From the NCBI GenBank assembly GCA_964606065.1, contig CAZSEX010000005.1:1-64000 (forward strand): a stretch of 64,000 bases of DNA, given 5' to 3'. Shown one piece after another: positions 9,508 to 16,870 of this stretch; position 1 is the stretch's first letter, and each line of letters begins with the position of its first letter. The position numbers and the translations under genes were made by a program. Origin of the DNA: JAFGHJ01 sp964606065 (GTDB taxonomy: Bacteria > Hydrothermota > UBA3072). Below the pieces are notes generated by a model. It saw nothing but the letters and a program-made list of their open reading frames with translations. It did not search any database and was not told the origin of the DNA.

Positions 9508-9798
9508 TACGAATCAAACCTCCACATTGTATATTAATCTCTTTTCTTTTGTGACAAGGCTAATAATTGAGATTTCCTCTCTTTCTAAAATCAAAACATT
9601 GTCACCCAATTTTTTTCTCTAAGTATTTCATTATCATAATTCATATAATTCTCCTTATAACCTTCTAAATTTAGAATATATCAAGCTTTAAACTGAAGTT
9701 TCTCCATTTAAAAACGAGTTCCCTTTCAAACTCAAAGCCAAAATACATACTCTTGTCTTTCTCATTTTATTTTTCACTGGAATGGTTTCTTTTCGTCA
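9508..9798 (-). other. Intergenic stretch with a possible gene remnant
   Basis: AT-rich stretch between wzz and the aldolase gene. On the minus strand, 9514-9609 reads as a 31-codon open frame (TTG start, MGDNVLILEREEISIISLV and onward) that ends just before the aldolase start and looks protein-like, but no family is recognised. A 17-codon frame with a good AAGGAG site begins at about 9647. Either could be a leader peptide or the tail of a decayed gene. No repeats or RNA genes are seen. Confidence 0.3.
9528..9557 (-). promoter_or_regulatory. Putative sigma70-type promoter of the aldolase-led operon
   Basis: Minus strand TTGTCA (9552-9557), an 18-base spacer, then TATACA (9528-9533), about 20 bases before the aldolase ATG. 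It is a weaker match than the other promoters in this window, so transcription may also come through from wza-wzz. Confidence 0.4.
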
Positions 9799-10872
9799 TT
9801 AGGTTCTCTTCCCTTTCCTGCGAAAAGATTTTTTGAATTTTCGGAAAAATCCATGTAAATCCTGTGAAAATATTTTAAAACCATCGAGCTCATTTAATTC
9901 TTCTTTCTTGTTTTCCTTATATTCTAATAAAAAAACTACAAAAATTCCAAGAAAAATCGAAAGAAAAAACGAAATCAATACATTTCTTTTCCTCTTGGGC
10001 GAGCTTTTCTCCATGGGAGGTTTTGCCTCGCTTAAGGTATAAATCTGAGGTGTATCCTTAACTTCCTGAATCTTGGCAAGCTCGTACTCCTGGGTTAAGG
10101 TTATAAAAAGTTCCTGCTGTAATTCAACTTCCCGCTTAAGCCTTCCATATTGAAGTAACAATTCGGGAGAGTCTTCAATCCTTCTGTTTTTTTCCCTGAA
10201 TCTTTTTAACACTTCTTCCGCGCTTCTCAAACTTTTTTTAGTATCTTCTACCCGTTCCTCAATGAATTTTTTATTGCTCTTTGCTTTTGAGGTCCGGATT
10301 TCCTGATTTATTTTGTCCAATTCTTCTATCATCTCGTTTGCTATATCCGCAGCAAGCTGCGGATCGTGAGCGTCGACTGAAAGAGTTAGACTCATCGACT
10401 CATTATCCACCGATATATCCATCAAGCCACGCAACTTTTTATAAGCCAGATAAAGTCTTTCTTCCGGATTTACCACTTCATTCAATTCATAAATCTCAAT
10501 AAGCGTTTCCTTTCCTTTGTTTTCAGGAGAAGAGTATCTACGTTGAACAACCCTGTTAATTAATTCTCTGCTCTTAAGTACCTTTTCATACATAAGCGGA
10601 GAATCGAGGCTCCCTTCTCCCTGGACCAGACCAAACTGCATGGCGACACTTCTCAACTGAGAAACACCTCCGGTGCCGCTTTCCGAAGGGGGAAGCACGG
10701 TTACTTCAGCAGTATAAAGCGGAGTTTTAACGAGTGAATACACCGCAGTTATAAATACAATACAAAAACAGATTTTCGCGATGAGTTTCCATCGTTTTAA
10801 AATCACATTTAAAAAATCGAGTAAATTTATCTCTAATTCTTCTTCTATCGGTTCCTGTTTTTTTTCGCTCAT
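9799..10872 (-). CDS. Wzz-type polysaccharide chain-length regulator
   Basis: 357-residue polysaccharide co-polymerase. An N-terminal Wzz domain begins after a short cytoplasmic tail, with a membrane helix at about 32-50, a large periplasmic part rich in coiled coil (about 190-265), a PPMEKSSPKRKRN motif just before the second helix at about 297-320, and a basic cytoplasmic tail. It sets chain length of the exported polysaccharide together with the polymerase and the Wza-like exporter. No BY-kinase domain is fused and none is encoded elsewhere in the window. It follows wza by 6 bases, so they form one transcription unit. Confidence 0.88.
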   Translation of the reverse strand: MSEKKQEPIEEELEINLLDFLNVILKRWKLIAKICFCIVFITAVYSLVKTPLYTAEVTVLPPSESGTGGVSQLRSVAMQFGLVQGEGSLDSPLMYEKVLKSRELINRVVQRRYSSPENKGKETLIEIYELNEVVNPEERLYLAYKKLRGLMDISVDNESMSLTLSVDAHDPQLAADIANEMIEELDKINQEIRTSKAKSNKKFIEERVEDTKKSLRSAEEVLKRFREKNRRIEDSPELLLQYGRLKREVELQQELFITLTQEYELAKIQEVKDTPQIYTLSEAKPPMEKSSPKRKRNVLISFFLSIFLGIFVVFLLEYKENKKEELNELDGFKIFSQDLHGFFRKFKKSFRRKGKRT

Positions 10873-10878
10873 TATCTT

Positions 10879-12855
10879 TTATTCCTGAAGACGGTCTACC
10901 ACAAAAATTACCATAACCGCGCTTGAAACAATAGAGGAAACGTTTTTAATAACATCTCCCCAGTCGATACCGCCTGTATCTATGGCTCTCGGCACCACAA
11001 TTTCCGAACCCGCGGGAACCGAGGAAACATCGAACCACAAAAATTTTCCCGGACCCTCCGCTCTTCCACTGGGCAAAACAAGCCTGATTTTATCAGTGTT
11101 GGCATACTCGGTACAACCGCCCGCTTTTTCGATATAATAAGAAATGTTTTTGCCCGGTTCGTAAGAAAAACTTACAGGAAACATTACTTCTCCGGTAACT
11201 TTAACGGTCATTAATTCTCTTGGTATATATATTTCATCTTTATCCTCGAGAACAATATCATCTTCCCCATTTGGATTTTTCAATATCTCCGGAAGATTTA
11301 TGTCAATCCTCCCCATATCATCCTCTCTTCTGACGAATCTGGCAGCCTCAGGATAAGCGGTTTCTTTAAGACCGCCCGCTCTTTTAATTAAACTCGATAA
11401 TCTTTCGTTTTCCGCAATAATAGGATATTCGCCCGGTTCCTCAACTTCTCCATTTATAGTCACTCTACGCGGTTCTTCCCATTTCGGTTTTATTCTTGTA
11501 AAAACCACATCCTGGTCTTCTAAATTAAAAGTGTTGGTCCCATTTTCCGCTTGAGAATATATCTTTTCTAAATCCAGAGGAATAAGTTCTACGGAACCAG
11601 ACTCGGCTCCCGGAATAAGTCGGGAAACCTCCGCCTGTAATTTGTACACCGGTAAAGTAAGACCTCCCGCACTCAGTATGAGGTTCTTTAAACACATACC
11701 GGGAGAGAGCACATACTTTCCGGGATTTCCTACTTTTCCATATACAAAAACATTCTCTTCACCTTCCCGGTTGAGAAGTGAAAATACAGTAACGACATCT
11801 CCGTCTTCTAAAACAAAATCACTGGTGTCTTCCTTTTGAATTTCTTTTAGATTTACATTTATTATTTTTCTGACCGTGTCCTCAGTAACCCTCCTTATTT
11901 GAATTTTTTCCCTGTAGGCGTCGTACTTAAGTCCCCCAGCTATTTCCAACAATTCTTCTATTCCTTCGTCTTCTTTCAATTCGTATATAGCCGGTCTGTG
12001 AACTCTCCCTCGCAGAGCTATCTGTTTTCCTATAGGAGGTACAAAAATAGTATAATTATTATGGATACGGGGATCGTTTTTCCTTTCTCCCTTAATTAGG
12101 TAGTCATACAAATCCAACACCTCTTTTTTCCCCTCAGGGCTGAGGAGTTTTACATCGCGAAGCGAACCTTTTGGGGTGGGGCCTCCGGCGTAATATAAAG
12201 CATTAAACAAAGTTGAAACACCGGAAATCGTATACCCGCCGGGTCGAAGCACTTCACCCACAATAAAAACTTTGATTTTCTGCAGTTTACCCAGAGAAAC
12301 ATCCACATAGGTTTTATTTTCCCTGATCCCGGAATAAACAGCGGCAAGTCTGCTTTTAACTTTTTCCTTGAGTCGCTCTAACGTAAGTCCATTTACAATT
12401 ACCATGCCTGCCTCGGGAATAAATATTTTACCTTCACGATCGACAAATAGCGAATGGGAAGCATTCACCTCTCCCCACAGATTAATAAGTATCTCGTCTC
12501 CCGGACTTATCGGATAATCCGGTCCCACAGGACCAATCGCAAGAGGCTCGAAAGTTCGAGGGGTAAGATTGAAAATATCATATCCAAAAGAACGAAGTCC
12601 CCCTTCATCGGATTTTGAGGGGGTTTCTCTCTTCTCCGCTTCTTCCAACACTTCTCTTCTTTTTTCCAACTCCCGTCTTAATTGTTCTTCTCTCTCCAGA
12701 CCCTTTTGCTCCTCTCTTGCCTCAAGAGCTTTCTGTATCTCTTCTTCCGTATACCCCATCCCCTGCGCTTTTTTGACTATTTCCTCATTGCTCTGAGCAT
12801 TAAGAAAGACAACAGAAATAAAAAAAATAACCGGTAAAAACCAAATTTTTTTCAT
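10879..12855 (-). CDS. Wza-like polysaccharide export porin with five SLBB domains
   Basis: Outer-membrane polysaccharide exporter, about 658 residues. In order: signal peptide (MKKIWFLPVIFFISVVFLNA), a charged Glu/Arg coiled coil (about 20-80), the poly-export domain with PISPGDEILINLWGEV, five SLBB-type beta-grasp modules each carrying a G-V/E-x-P-G-x-Y-like start and an AGG motif, and a short hydrophobic C-terminus. I start at 12855 and not 30 bases upstream because AGGAGGT sits 4 bases before this ATG and the signal peptide then begins correctly. E. coli Wza is a much shorter lipoprotein with fewer such modules; the longer multi-SLBB form is common in FCB-type bacteria. First gene of the wza-wzz unit. 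Confidence 0.88.
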   Translation of the reverse strand: MKKIWFLPVIFFISVVFLNAQSNEEIVKKAQGMGYTEEEIQKALEAREEQKGLEREEQLRRELEKRREVLEEAEKRETPSKSDEGGLRSFGYDIFNLTPRTFEPLAIGPVGPDYPISPGDEILINLWGEVNASHSLFVDREGKIFIPEAGMVIVNGLTLERLKEKVKSRLAAVYSGIRENKTYVDVSLGKLQKIKVFIVGEVLRPGGYTISGVSTLFNALYYAGGPTPKGSLRDVKLLSPEGKKEVLDLYDYLIKGERKNDPRIHNNYTIFVPPIGKQIALRGRVHRPAIYELKEDEGIEELLEIAGGLKYDAYREKIQIRRVTEDTVRKIINVNLKEIQKEDTSDFVLEDGDVVTVFSLLNREGEENVFVYGKVGNPGKYVLSPGMCLKNLILSAGGLTLPVYKLQAEVSRLIPGAESGSVELIPLDLEKIYSQAENGTNTFNLEDQDVVFTRIKPKWEEPRRVTINGEVEEPGEYPIIAENERLSSLIKRAGGLKETAYPEAARFVRREDDMGRIDINLPEILKNPNGEDDIVLEDKDEIYIPRELMTVKVTGEVMFPVSFSYEPGKNISYYIEKAGGCTEYANTDKIRLVLPSGRAEGPGKFLWFDVSSVPAGSEIVVPRAIDTGGIDWGDVIKNVSSIVSSAVMVIFVVDRLQE

Positions 12856-12935
12856 TTTACCTCCTGAATTCTCCCCTTGAAACATTTTTTATCGTTTAAT
12901 ATTTAACCTTGTAAAAAGCTATCTATTATGCGTTA

Positions 12936-12963
12936 TTTATAACACGTTTTTACTCTACGTCAA
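12936..12963 (-). promoter_or_regulatory. Promoter of wza-wzz
   Basis: Minus strand TTGACG (12958-12963), 16-base spacer, TATAAA (12936-12941). It lies about 80 bases upstream of the wza ATG and inside the 55-base sequence that is repeated on the far side of the assembly gap. Confidence 0.5.
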
Positions 12964-12973
12964 GCCCTGAATT

Positions 12974-13073
12974 NNNNNNNNNNNNNNNNNNNNNNNNNNN
13001 NNNNNNNNNNNNNNNNNNNNNNNNNNNNNNNNNNNNNNNNNNNNNNNNNNNNNNNNNNNNNNNNNNNNNNNNN
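12974..13073. other. Assembly gap with duplicated flanks
   Basis: A run of exactly 100 N. The 55 bases before it (12919-12973) are identical to the 55 bases after it (13074-13128). The simplest reading is an unmerged contig overlap, so the real chromosome is probably continuous here and 155 bases shorter. Confidence 0.9.
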
Positions 13074-13128
13074 CTATCTATTATGCGTTATTTATAACAC
13101 GTTTTTACTCTACGTCAAGCCCTGAATT

Positions 13129-13470
13129 TGATTATTATCATTAAACCGCCGAATTTCCTCACTCTAAACTAAAGTACCATGAGATGGGAAGTTTCGTTTA
13201 TTTCGTGGTTAAAAGCCAAGACAACCAGTCCGCAAACCTGAAGGTTAACCCAATGGGATGTGAAACTATTCCATTGAGGGTTTACCCTACATTTTTGTAG
13301 GAGGAATTTCCCAATCCCGAAAATCGCGGCTGGGAAGCCGCTCCTACAGCAAAAAATCTCGCAATAACCTTGTGGAACCTCCTGGTTTCAGTGTAGGGTT
13401 GGGGTGGGTTTTGTAGTTAAAACTTGGGGTGTATTTGTTGTAATAGAAACGGGCGAAAGACATCTACCTC
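13129..13470. repeat. Intergenic repeats, left flank of the toxin-antitoxin unit
   Basis: Contains a degenerate TTTATTTCGTGGTTAAAAG repeat copy (about 13194-13213), then a 74-base repeat at 13229-13302 found again with two mismatches at 14585-14658. Next comes a hairpin-rich piece to about 13350, with GTAGGAG pairing to CTCCTAC and an inner GCGGCT/AGCCGC stem. No coding sequence is seen before the promoter at 13471. Confidence 0.7.
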
Positions 13471-13499
13471 TTGACTTTCTTTATATGTTAACATATTGT
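13471..13499 (+). promoter_or_regulatory. Promoter and palindromic operator of the toxin-antitoxin pair
   Basis: TTGACT (13471-13476), 17-base spacer, TATTGT (13494-13499). A perfect 14-base palindrome ATATGTTAACATAT (13483-13496) fills the space between the two hexamers and runs into the -10, an ideal place for repression by the antitoxin or the toxin-antitoxin complex. Confidence 0.6.
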
Positions 13500-13517
13500 T
13501 GCACAAAGGAGCAAAAT

Positions 13518-13778
13518 ATGGGAAAACTTAAATTAGAAATACCTGATGATATTGTAGAAGCTATTAAGCTGCCGCCAGCGGAGAAAAACAAGGAATTACT
13601 TAAAGAATTAGCTGTTTCCTTATATCAGCGGGGCGTATTAAATTTTGGTAAAGCGAGAGCGCTCGCCGGGATGGATAAATGGACTTTTGATATTCTGCTT
13701 GGGGAGAGGCATATCAAAAGGCATTATACTGAAGAAGATTTGACCGAAGATATTAAATATGCAAAAAGCAGTAAGTAA
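13518..13778 (+). CDS. UPF0175 family antitoxin
   Basis: 86-residue protein with the UPF0175 signature: an N-terminal strand (KLKLEIPDDIVEAIKLP), a helical stretch with LAVSLYQRGVLNFGKARALAGM, and WTFDILLGERHI. Members are small helix-turn-helix-like proteins usually paired with a DUF3368 PIN toxin, where they act as antitoxin and autoregulator. That pairing is seen here, with a 20-base overlap between the two genes. Start at 13518 is set by AAAGGAG 7 bases upstream; a longer frame beginning at 13404 would run through the promoter. Confidence 0.82.
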   Translation: MGKLKLEIPDDIVEAIKLPPAEKNKELLKELAVSLYQRGVLNFGKARALAGMDKWTFDILLGERHIKRHYTEEDLTEDIKYAKSSK

Positions 13779-14262
13779 TTCCTCCACGTTAATTCATCTC
13801 TCGGCCATCCAACGCCTTAATCTTTTAGAAACTTTCTATAAAGAAATTATAATACCTCCAGCAGTTTGGAAAGAGGTAGTAGTGGAAGGCGAGAAAAGGC
13901 CGGGTTCAAAGAGAATAAAGAATGCAAAAGAAAAAGGATGGATTAAAATTATTGAACCGAGCGATAAAATGCTTCCTCAGTTTTTAAAATCGCAAATAGA
14001 TGAGGGTGAAGCTGAAGCAATAACCCTCGCGGTAGAACTTAAAGCTAATGTTATATTCCTGGACGAATCAGATGCCAGAAAAATGGCGGATATTTATAAG
14101 ATAAAAAAAACAGGAGTGATAGGAATCCTTATCAAAGCAAAAAAATGCAATGAAATTTCTTCCCTGAAAAGAGAATTTGATAAGTTAATAAAAAATGGCA
14201 ACTTTTGGATAGATAATAAGCTTGTACAGAAAGCGCTTAAGGAAGTTGGCGAATCGCAGTAG
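13759..14262 (+). CDS. DUF3368 PIN-domain toxin (putative RNase)
   Basis: 167-residue PIN-like nuclease of the DUF3368 family. Seen: N-terminal VSNSSTLIHL (the family's form of the first acidic motif), PPAVWKEVV, the DEGEAEAITLA acidic helix near 95-105, LDESDARKMA, and KKTGVIGIL. Such proteins cleave RNA when freed from their antitoxin. It overlaps the UPF0175 gene by 20 bases, so synthesis is coupled to the antitoxin. All the usual motifs are present, so it is probably functional. Confidence 0.82.
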   Translation: MQKAVSNSSTLIHLSAIQRLNLLETFYKEIIIPPAVWKEVVVEGEKRPGSKRIKNAKEKGWIKIIEPSDKMLPQFLKSQIDEGEAEAITLAVELKANVIFLDESDARKMADIYKIKKTGVIGILIKAKKCNEISSLKREFDKLIKNGNFWIDNKLVQKALKEVGESQ

Positions 14263-14584
14263 TTAGAAGCAATGTTTAGATTTAGCAAACAGTTTTTTTA
14301 GTACGCCGATAGAATTTGTTTTAGTAAACATAGAGAAGTCTTTTAGACATCTTTTATCCTCCTGATGAGAAAAATTTTATATAGGTAATTAGTGAATTTT
14401 GTGCCGGGTTGAGTCTATTGGATCTACCGATTCTGTTGCGTCAATTGCGTCGAACGTTGAGAGGTTTTCACCCTCATTTTTCTTTCTCCCGTCAAGGGAG
14501 AATAAAAAGGCACAGCCATAATAGAATAGTTGCGCATTCTATCAGATAAACTTTAGCAGTGCTAAATTATTGGTAGTTAACCCT

Positions 14585-14658
14585 TCCGCAAACCTGAAGG
14601 TTAACCCAATGGGATGTAAAACTATTCCATTGAGGGTTAACCCTACATTTTTGTAGGA
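14585..14658 (+). repeat. 74-base direct repeat, copy 2 (copy 1 at 13229-13302)
   Basis: Begins TCCGCAAACCTGAAGGTTAA and ends TTTTTGTAGGA; differs from copy 1 at two positions. The two copies are in the same orientation and bracket the toxin-antitoxin pair, about 1.3 kb apart. Confidence 0.85.
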
Positions 14659-14696
14659 AAACAAAAGAAAAAGTTTTGTAGCACTACCAATACACT

Positions 14697-14752
14697 GTAG
14701 CGCGGGGGTTCATCCCCCGCTATAGAGTGTTGGGGACAAGCCCCAACGCTAC
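14697..14752 (+). repeat. Double-hairpin (three-way-junction-like) repeat
   Basis: Outer stem GTAGCG/CGCTAC encloses two hairpins: GCGGGGG-ttcat-CCCCCGC and GTTGGGG-acaag-CCCCAAC. The same design is found at 27540-27596, and single-hairpin versions occur at 54355-54379 and 63935-63959. Confidence 0.8.
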
Positions 14753-14902
14753 GGGGTTTTTCGGGACCGGGAAGTCACTCTCTTGTTAATCAGTGTAATC
14801 TGTGGTTAAGTTCTTTTAGCGTATTTTTTTATCGCAATTTAAAAAAGTGTGGTGGGGTTTAGTGTATTTCGTGTGTTTCGTGGTTTAAAGATTTTTTCTT
14901 TG

Positions 14903-15002
14903 NNNNNNNNNNNNNNNNNNNNNNNNNNNNNNNNNNNNNNNNNNNNNNNNNNNNNNNNNNNNNNNNNNNNNNNNNNNNNNNNNNNNNNNNNNNNNNNNNN
15001 NN
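14903..15002. other. Assembly gap without flank overlap
   Basis: 100 N. Unlike the other four gaps, the flanking bases are not the same, so this may be a true gap of unknown size. It lies in repeat-rich DNA just past the end of the glycerate kinase gene. Confidence 0.85.
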
Positions 15003-15019
15003 CTCTGTGTGAGATATTT

Positions 15020-16381
15020 CTAATCCACAACGCCGAGAATACGAATATCGTTTACGTTTGTACCGGTTTTCCCGGTTTTGATTCCGCCAACTACATTCCT
15101 GAGAAAATCAGAAGAAGAATGTTTTGTGAGAACTTCCTTTATTTTGTCTCTGTTTATTTTAGTCTCGTTACCTCCGATAATTCCTCCCGCGAAGACGGAG
15201 TAACCATCTATTCCATCACTATCCACAGAAAGAAAAGCCACATTATTTAAGAAACGTGTTTTATCCGCGAAACCGATCACGCATTCCTGATTTGGACCGC
15301 CCTCTTCTTTGCCAATCGCGTCCAGCGCGACCACACTTTCCCCTCCGGAAAGGACCACAGCAGGAGGTTTTACGGGAACTCCGGAACGGGAAATTTCTTC
15401 AGCCATCCTGCCGTGAAAAGTCCCAACTTCTCTCGCTTTACCTTCTATCTCCGAAGAAAGAATAAGCGTATTATAACCCATCTCATCGGCTTTTTTTCGC
15501 GCGTTTTCAAGCGCTACGGCATTGCTCAGAATAATGCTATTAAAAATCCCGGATAAGACCTCATCACCAGGAAAGGGCGTCTCCTGAATCTTACCGTCCA
15601 TTCCGTTTTTAACAACATTCAAAACCGAAGAAGGAATTTTTTCTATCAAATTATATTTTTTAAGAACGTTATAAGCGTCTTTATAAGTGGTTCCGTCTCC
15701 CACAGTGGGTCCGGAAGAAATCACCGACAGATCGTCGCCAACCACATCCGAAACGATAAGGGCAATCAATCTCGCGGGGTAAGCCACCTGTGAAAGCCTG
15801 CCGCCTTTTATCTTTGAAATGTGCTTTCTTATCGTATTTATCTCCTGTATGGACGCGCCTGAAGCTAACAACAATTCATTCGTTTTTTGCAGATCGGAAA
15901 GTGATATTCCAAAAGATGGCGCTGCCAAAAGAGCCGATCCTCCTCCGGATACAAGAACTATTATAAGATCATTTTCTTTCGCTTTTCCCGCTATAGACAA
16001 AATCCTTTCTGCTCCTTTTACTCCCTCTTTGGTCGGTATTGGGTGCCCTGCTTTAATTACTTCAATCGGACCTATATCTTCCTTTGAAGATTCGTTCGTG
16101 GTAATCGCGCCTTGGGTAATCTTATCCCCAAGAACATCGTAAAGGGCTTTTGCCATTCTGTAAGTCGCTTTCCCGCCGCCAATCACAAAAATATTATCTA
16201 TTTCGGATAATCGAAATTCCTTGTCGGTTATTTTAAGTATATCTTTCTCTAATTTTACCGCTTTTTTTACGGCTGTTTCCGGCAAAGTTTCTTCAAGGGC
16301 GTATTCGAGAATATTTAAAATATCTTTCCTTATTTTATGTGAATTTTTTGTTAACTCTGCGAAGTTTTTAATAAAACCCAT
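15020..16381 (-). CDS. Glycerate 2-kinase (GckA/MOFRL family)
   Basis: 453-residue kinase that phosphorylates D-glycerate, most likely to 2-phosphoglycerate. Seen: N-terminal DUF4147 domain with VIGGGKATYRMA, AGHPIPTKEG, LVSGGGSALL and SDVVGDDLSVISSGPTVGD, then the C-terminal MOFRL domain with LSGGESVVAL, GGPNQE and SVDSDGIDG. It would feed glycerate from sugar-acid or serine metabolism into lower glycolysis. The ATG at 16381 lies 6 bases from a gap whose flanks repeat this gene start, so there is a 5-prime fragment copy at 16488-16536 that is an assembly artefact. No clear ribosome site is visible. Confidence 0.88.
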   Translation of the reverse strand: MGFIKNFAELTKNSHKIRKDILNILEYALEETLPETAVKKAVKLEKDILKITDKEFRLSEIDNIFVIGGGKATYRMAKALYDVLGDKITQGAITTNESSKEDIGPIEVIKAGHPIPTKEGVKGAERILSIAGKAKENDLIIVLVSGGGSALLAAPSFGISLSDLQKTNELLLASGASIQEINTIRKHISKIKGGRLSQVAYPARLIALIVSDVVGDDLSVISSGPTVGDGTTYKDAYNVLKKYNLIEKIPSSVLNVVKNGMDGKIQETPFPGDEVLSGIFNSIILSNAVALENARKKADEMGYNTLILSSEIEGKAREVGTFHGRMAEEISRSGVPVKPPAVVLSGGESVVALDAIGKEEGGPNQECVIGFADKTRFLNNVAFLSVDSDGIDGYSVFAGGIIGGNETKINRDKIKEVLTKHSSSDFLRNVVGGIKTGKTGTNVNDIRILGVVD

Positions 16382-16387
16382 CTAAAA

Positions 16388-16487
16388 NNNNNNNNNNNNN
16401 NNNNNNNNNNNNNNNNNNNNNNNNNNNNNNNNNNNNNNNNNNNNNNNNNNNNNNNNNNNNNNNNNNNNNNNNNNNNNNNNNNNNNNN
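16388..16487. other. Assembly gap with duplicated flanks
   Basis: 100 N. The 55 bases at 16333-16387 are repeated exactly at 16488-16542. The repeated piece includes the first 16 codons of the glycerate kinase gene, so the second copy is not a real gene fragment. Confidence 0.9.
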
Positions 16488-16542
16488 TTTTATGTGAATT
16501 TTTTGTTAACTCTGCGAAGTTTTTAATAAAACCCATCTAAAA

Positions 16543-16870
16543 GAATCTGCCGTTAAGGCACAATGATACCGAGTTCAAACATCTCTATTTTCGGGTGATG
16601 TCGAAAAAAATAACATAATCTTCTTTTTTTCTGTGCTCTCCGTGCATATGTATGAGTAATTAGGTCTTAGGTCTTCGGTTTCAGGTTTTAGGAAAAAAAA
16701 ATTTGTGCTATTTGTGTGATTCGTTGTTTTTTGGGTTAGTTCGTTGGACTGTGGGGTAGTTGGTTTGGATTTTTTTAACCTTCCAACCACCCAACCATCT
16801 AACTTTCCAACAATTTCAAATCTTTGTGCTCTTTGTGTACTCTGTGGTTCAAATTTCACAATTTGTGTAA
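16543..16870 (+). repeat. Degenerate GTG-rich intergenic repeats
   Basis: Between the clpB-like gene end and the glycerate kinase start. Contains several decayed copies of the CTCTGTGTACTCTGTGGTT type, for example CTTTGTGTACTCTGTGGTTC ending at about 16851, and a CCAACCACCCAACCATCTAA stretch. A 94-codon minus-strand frame here is only the translated repeat. No gene seen. Confidence 0.65.

Larger units (their letters stand above)
14263..14902. repeat. Gene-free repeat block right of the toxin gene
   Basis: No coding frame. Holds the second copy of the 74-base repeat (14585-14658), the double-hairpin repeat (14697-14752), and degenerate AATCTGTGGTTAAG and TTTCGTGTGTTTCGTGGTTTAA copies (14790-14890), both pointing right toward the glycerate kinase gene end. 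The block stops at an assembly gap. Confidence 0.7.

Noticed and set aside
9508..9798. Riboswitch or tRNA in intergenic stretches
   Set aside because: No cloverleaf, T-loop or known aptamer core could be traced by eye here or in the other gene-free regions.
13404..13517. N-terminal extension of the UPF0175 antitoxin
   Set aside because: It runs across the promoter and operator, and the ribosome site favours the start at 13518.
13129..14902. CRISPR array
   Set aside because: The repeats are few, of unequal size and unevenly spaced, and there are no cas genes.
16351..16536. Second 5-prime fragment of the glycerate kinase gene
   Set aside because: It is the duplicated 55-base flank of an assembly gap, not a pseudogene.
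16575..16859. 94-codon minus-strand open frame
   Set aside because: Its translation (FEPQSTQRAQRF, NHTNSTNFF) is only the reading of decayed GTG-rich repeats, with no start signal or conserved domain.
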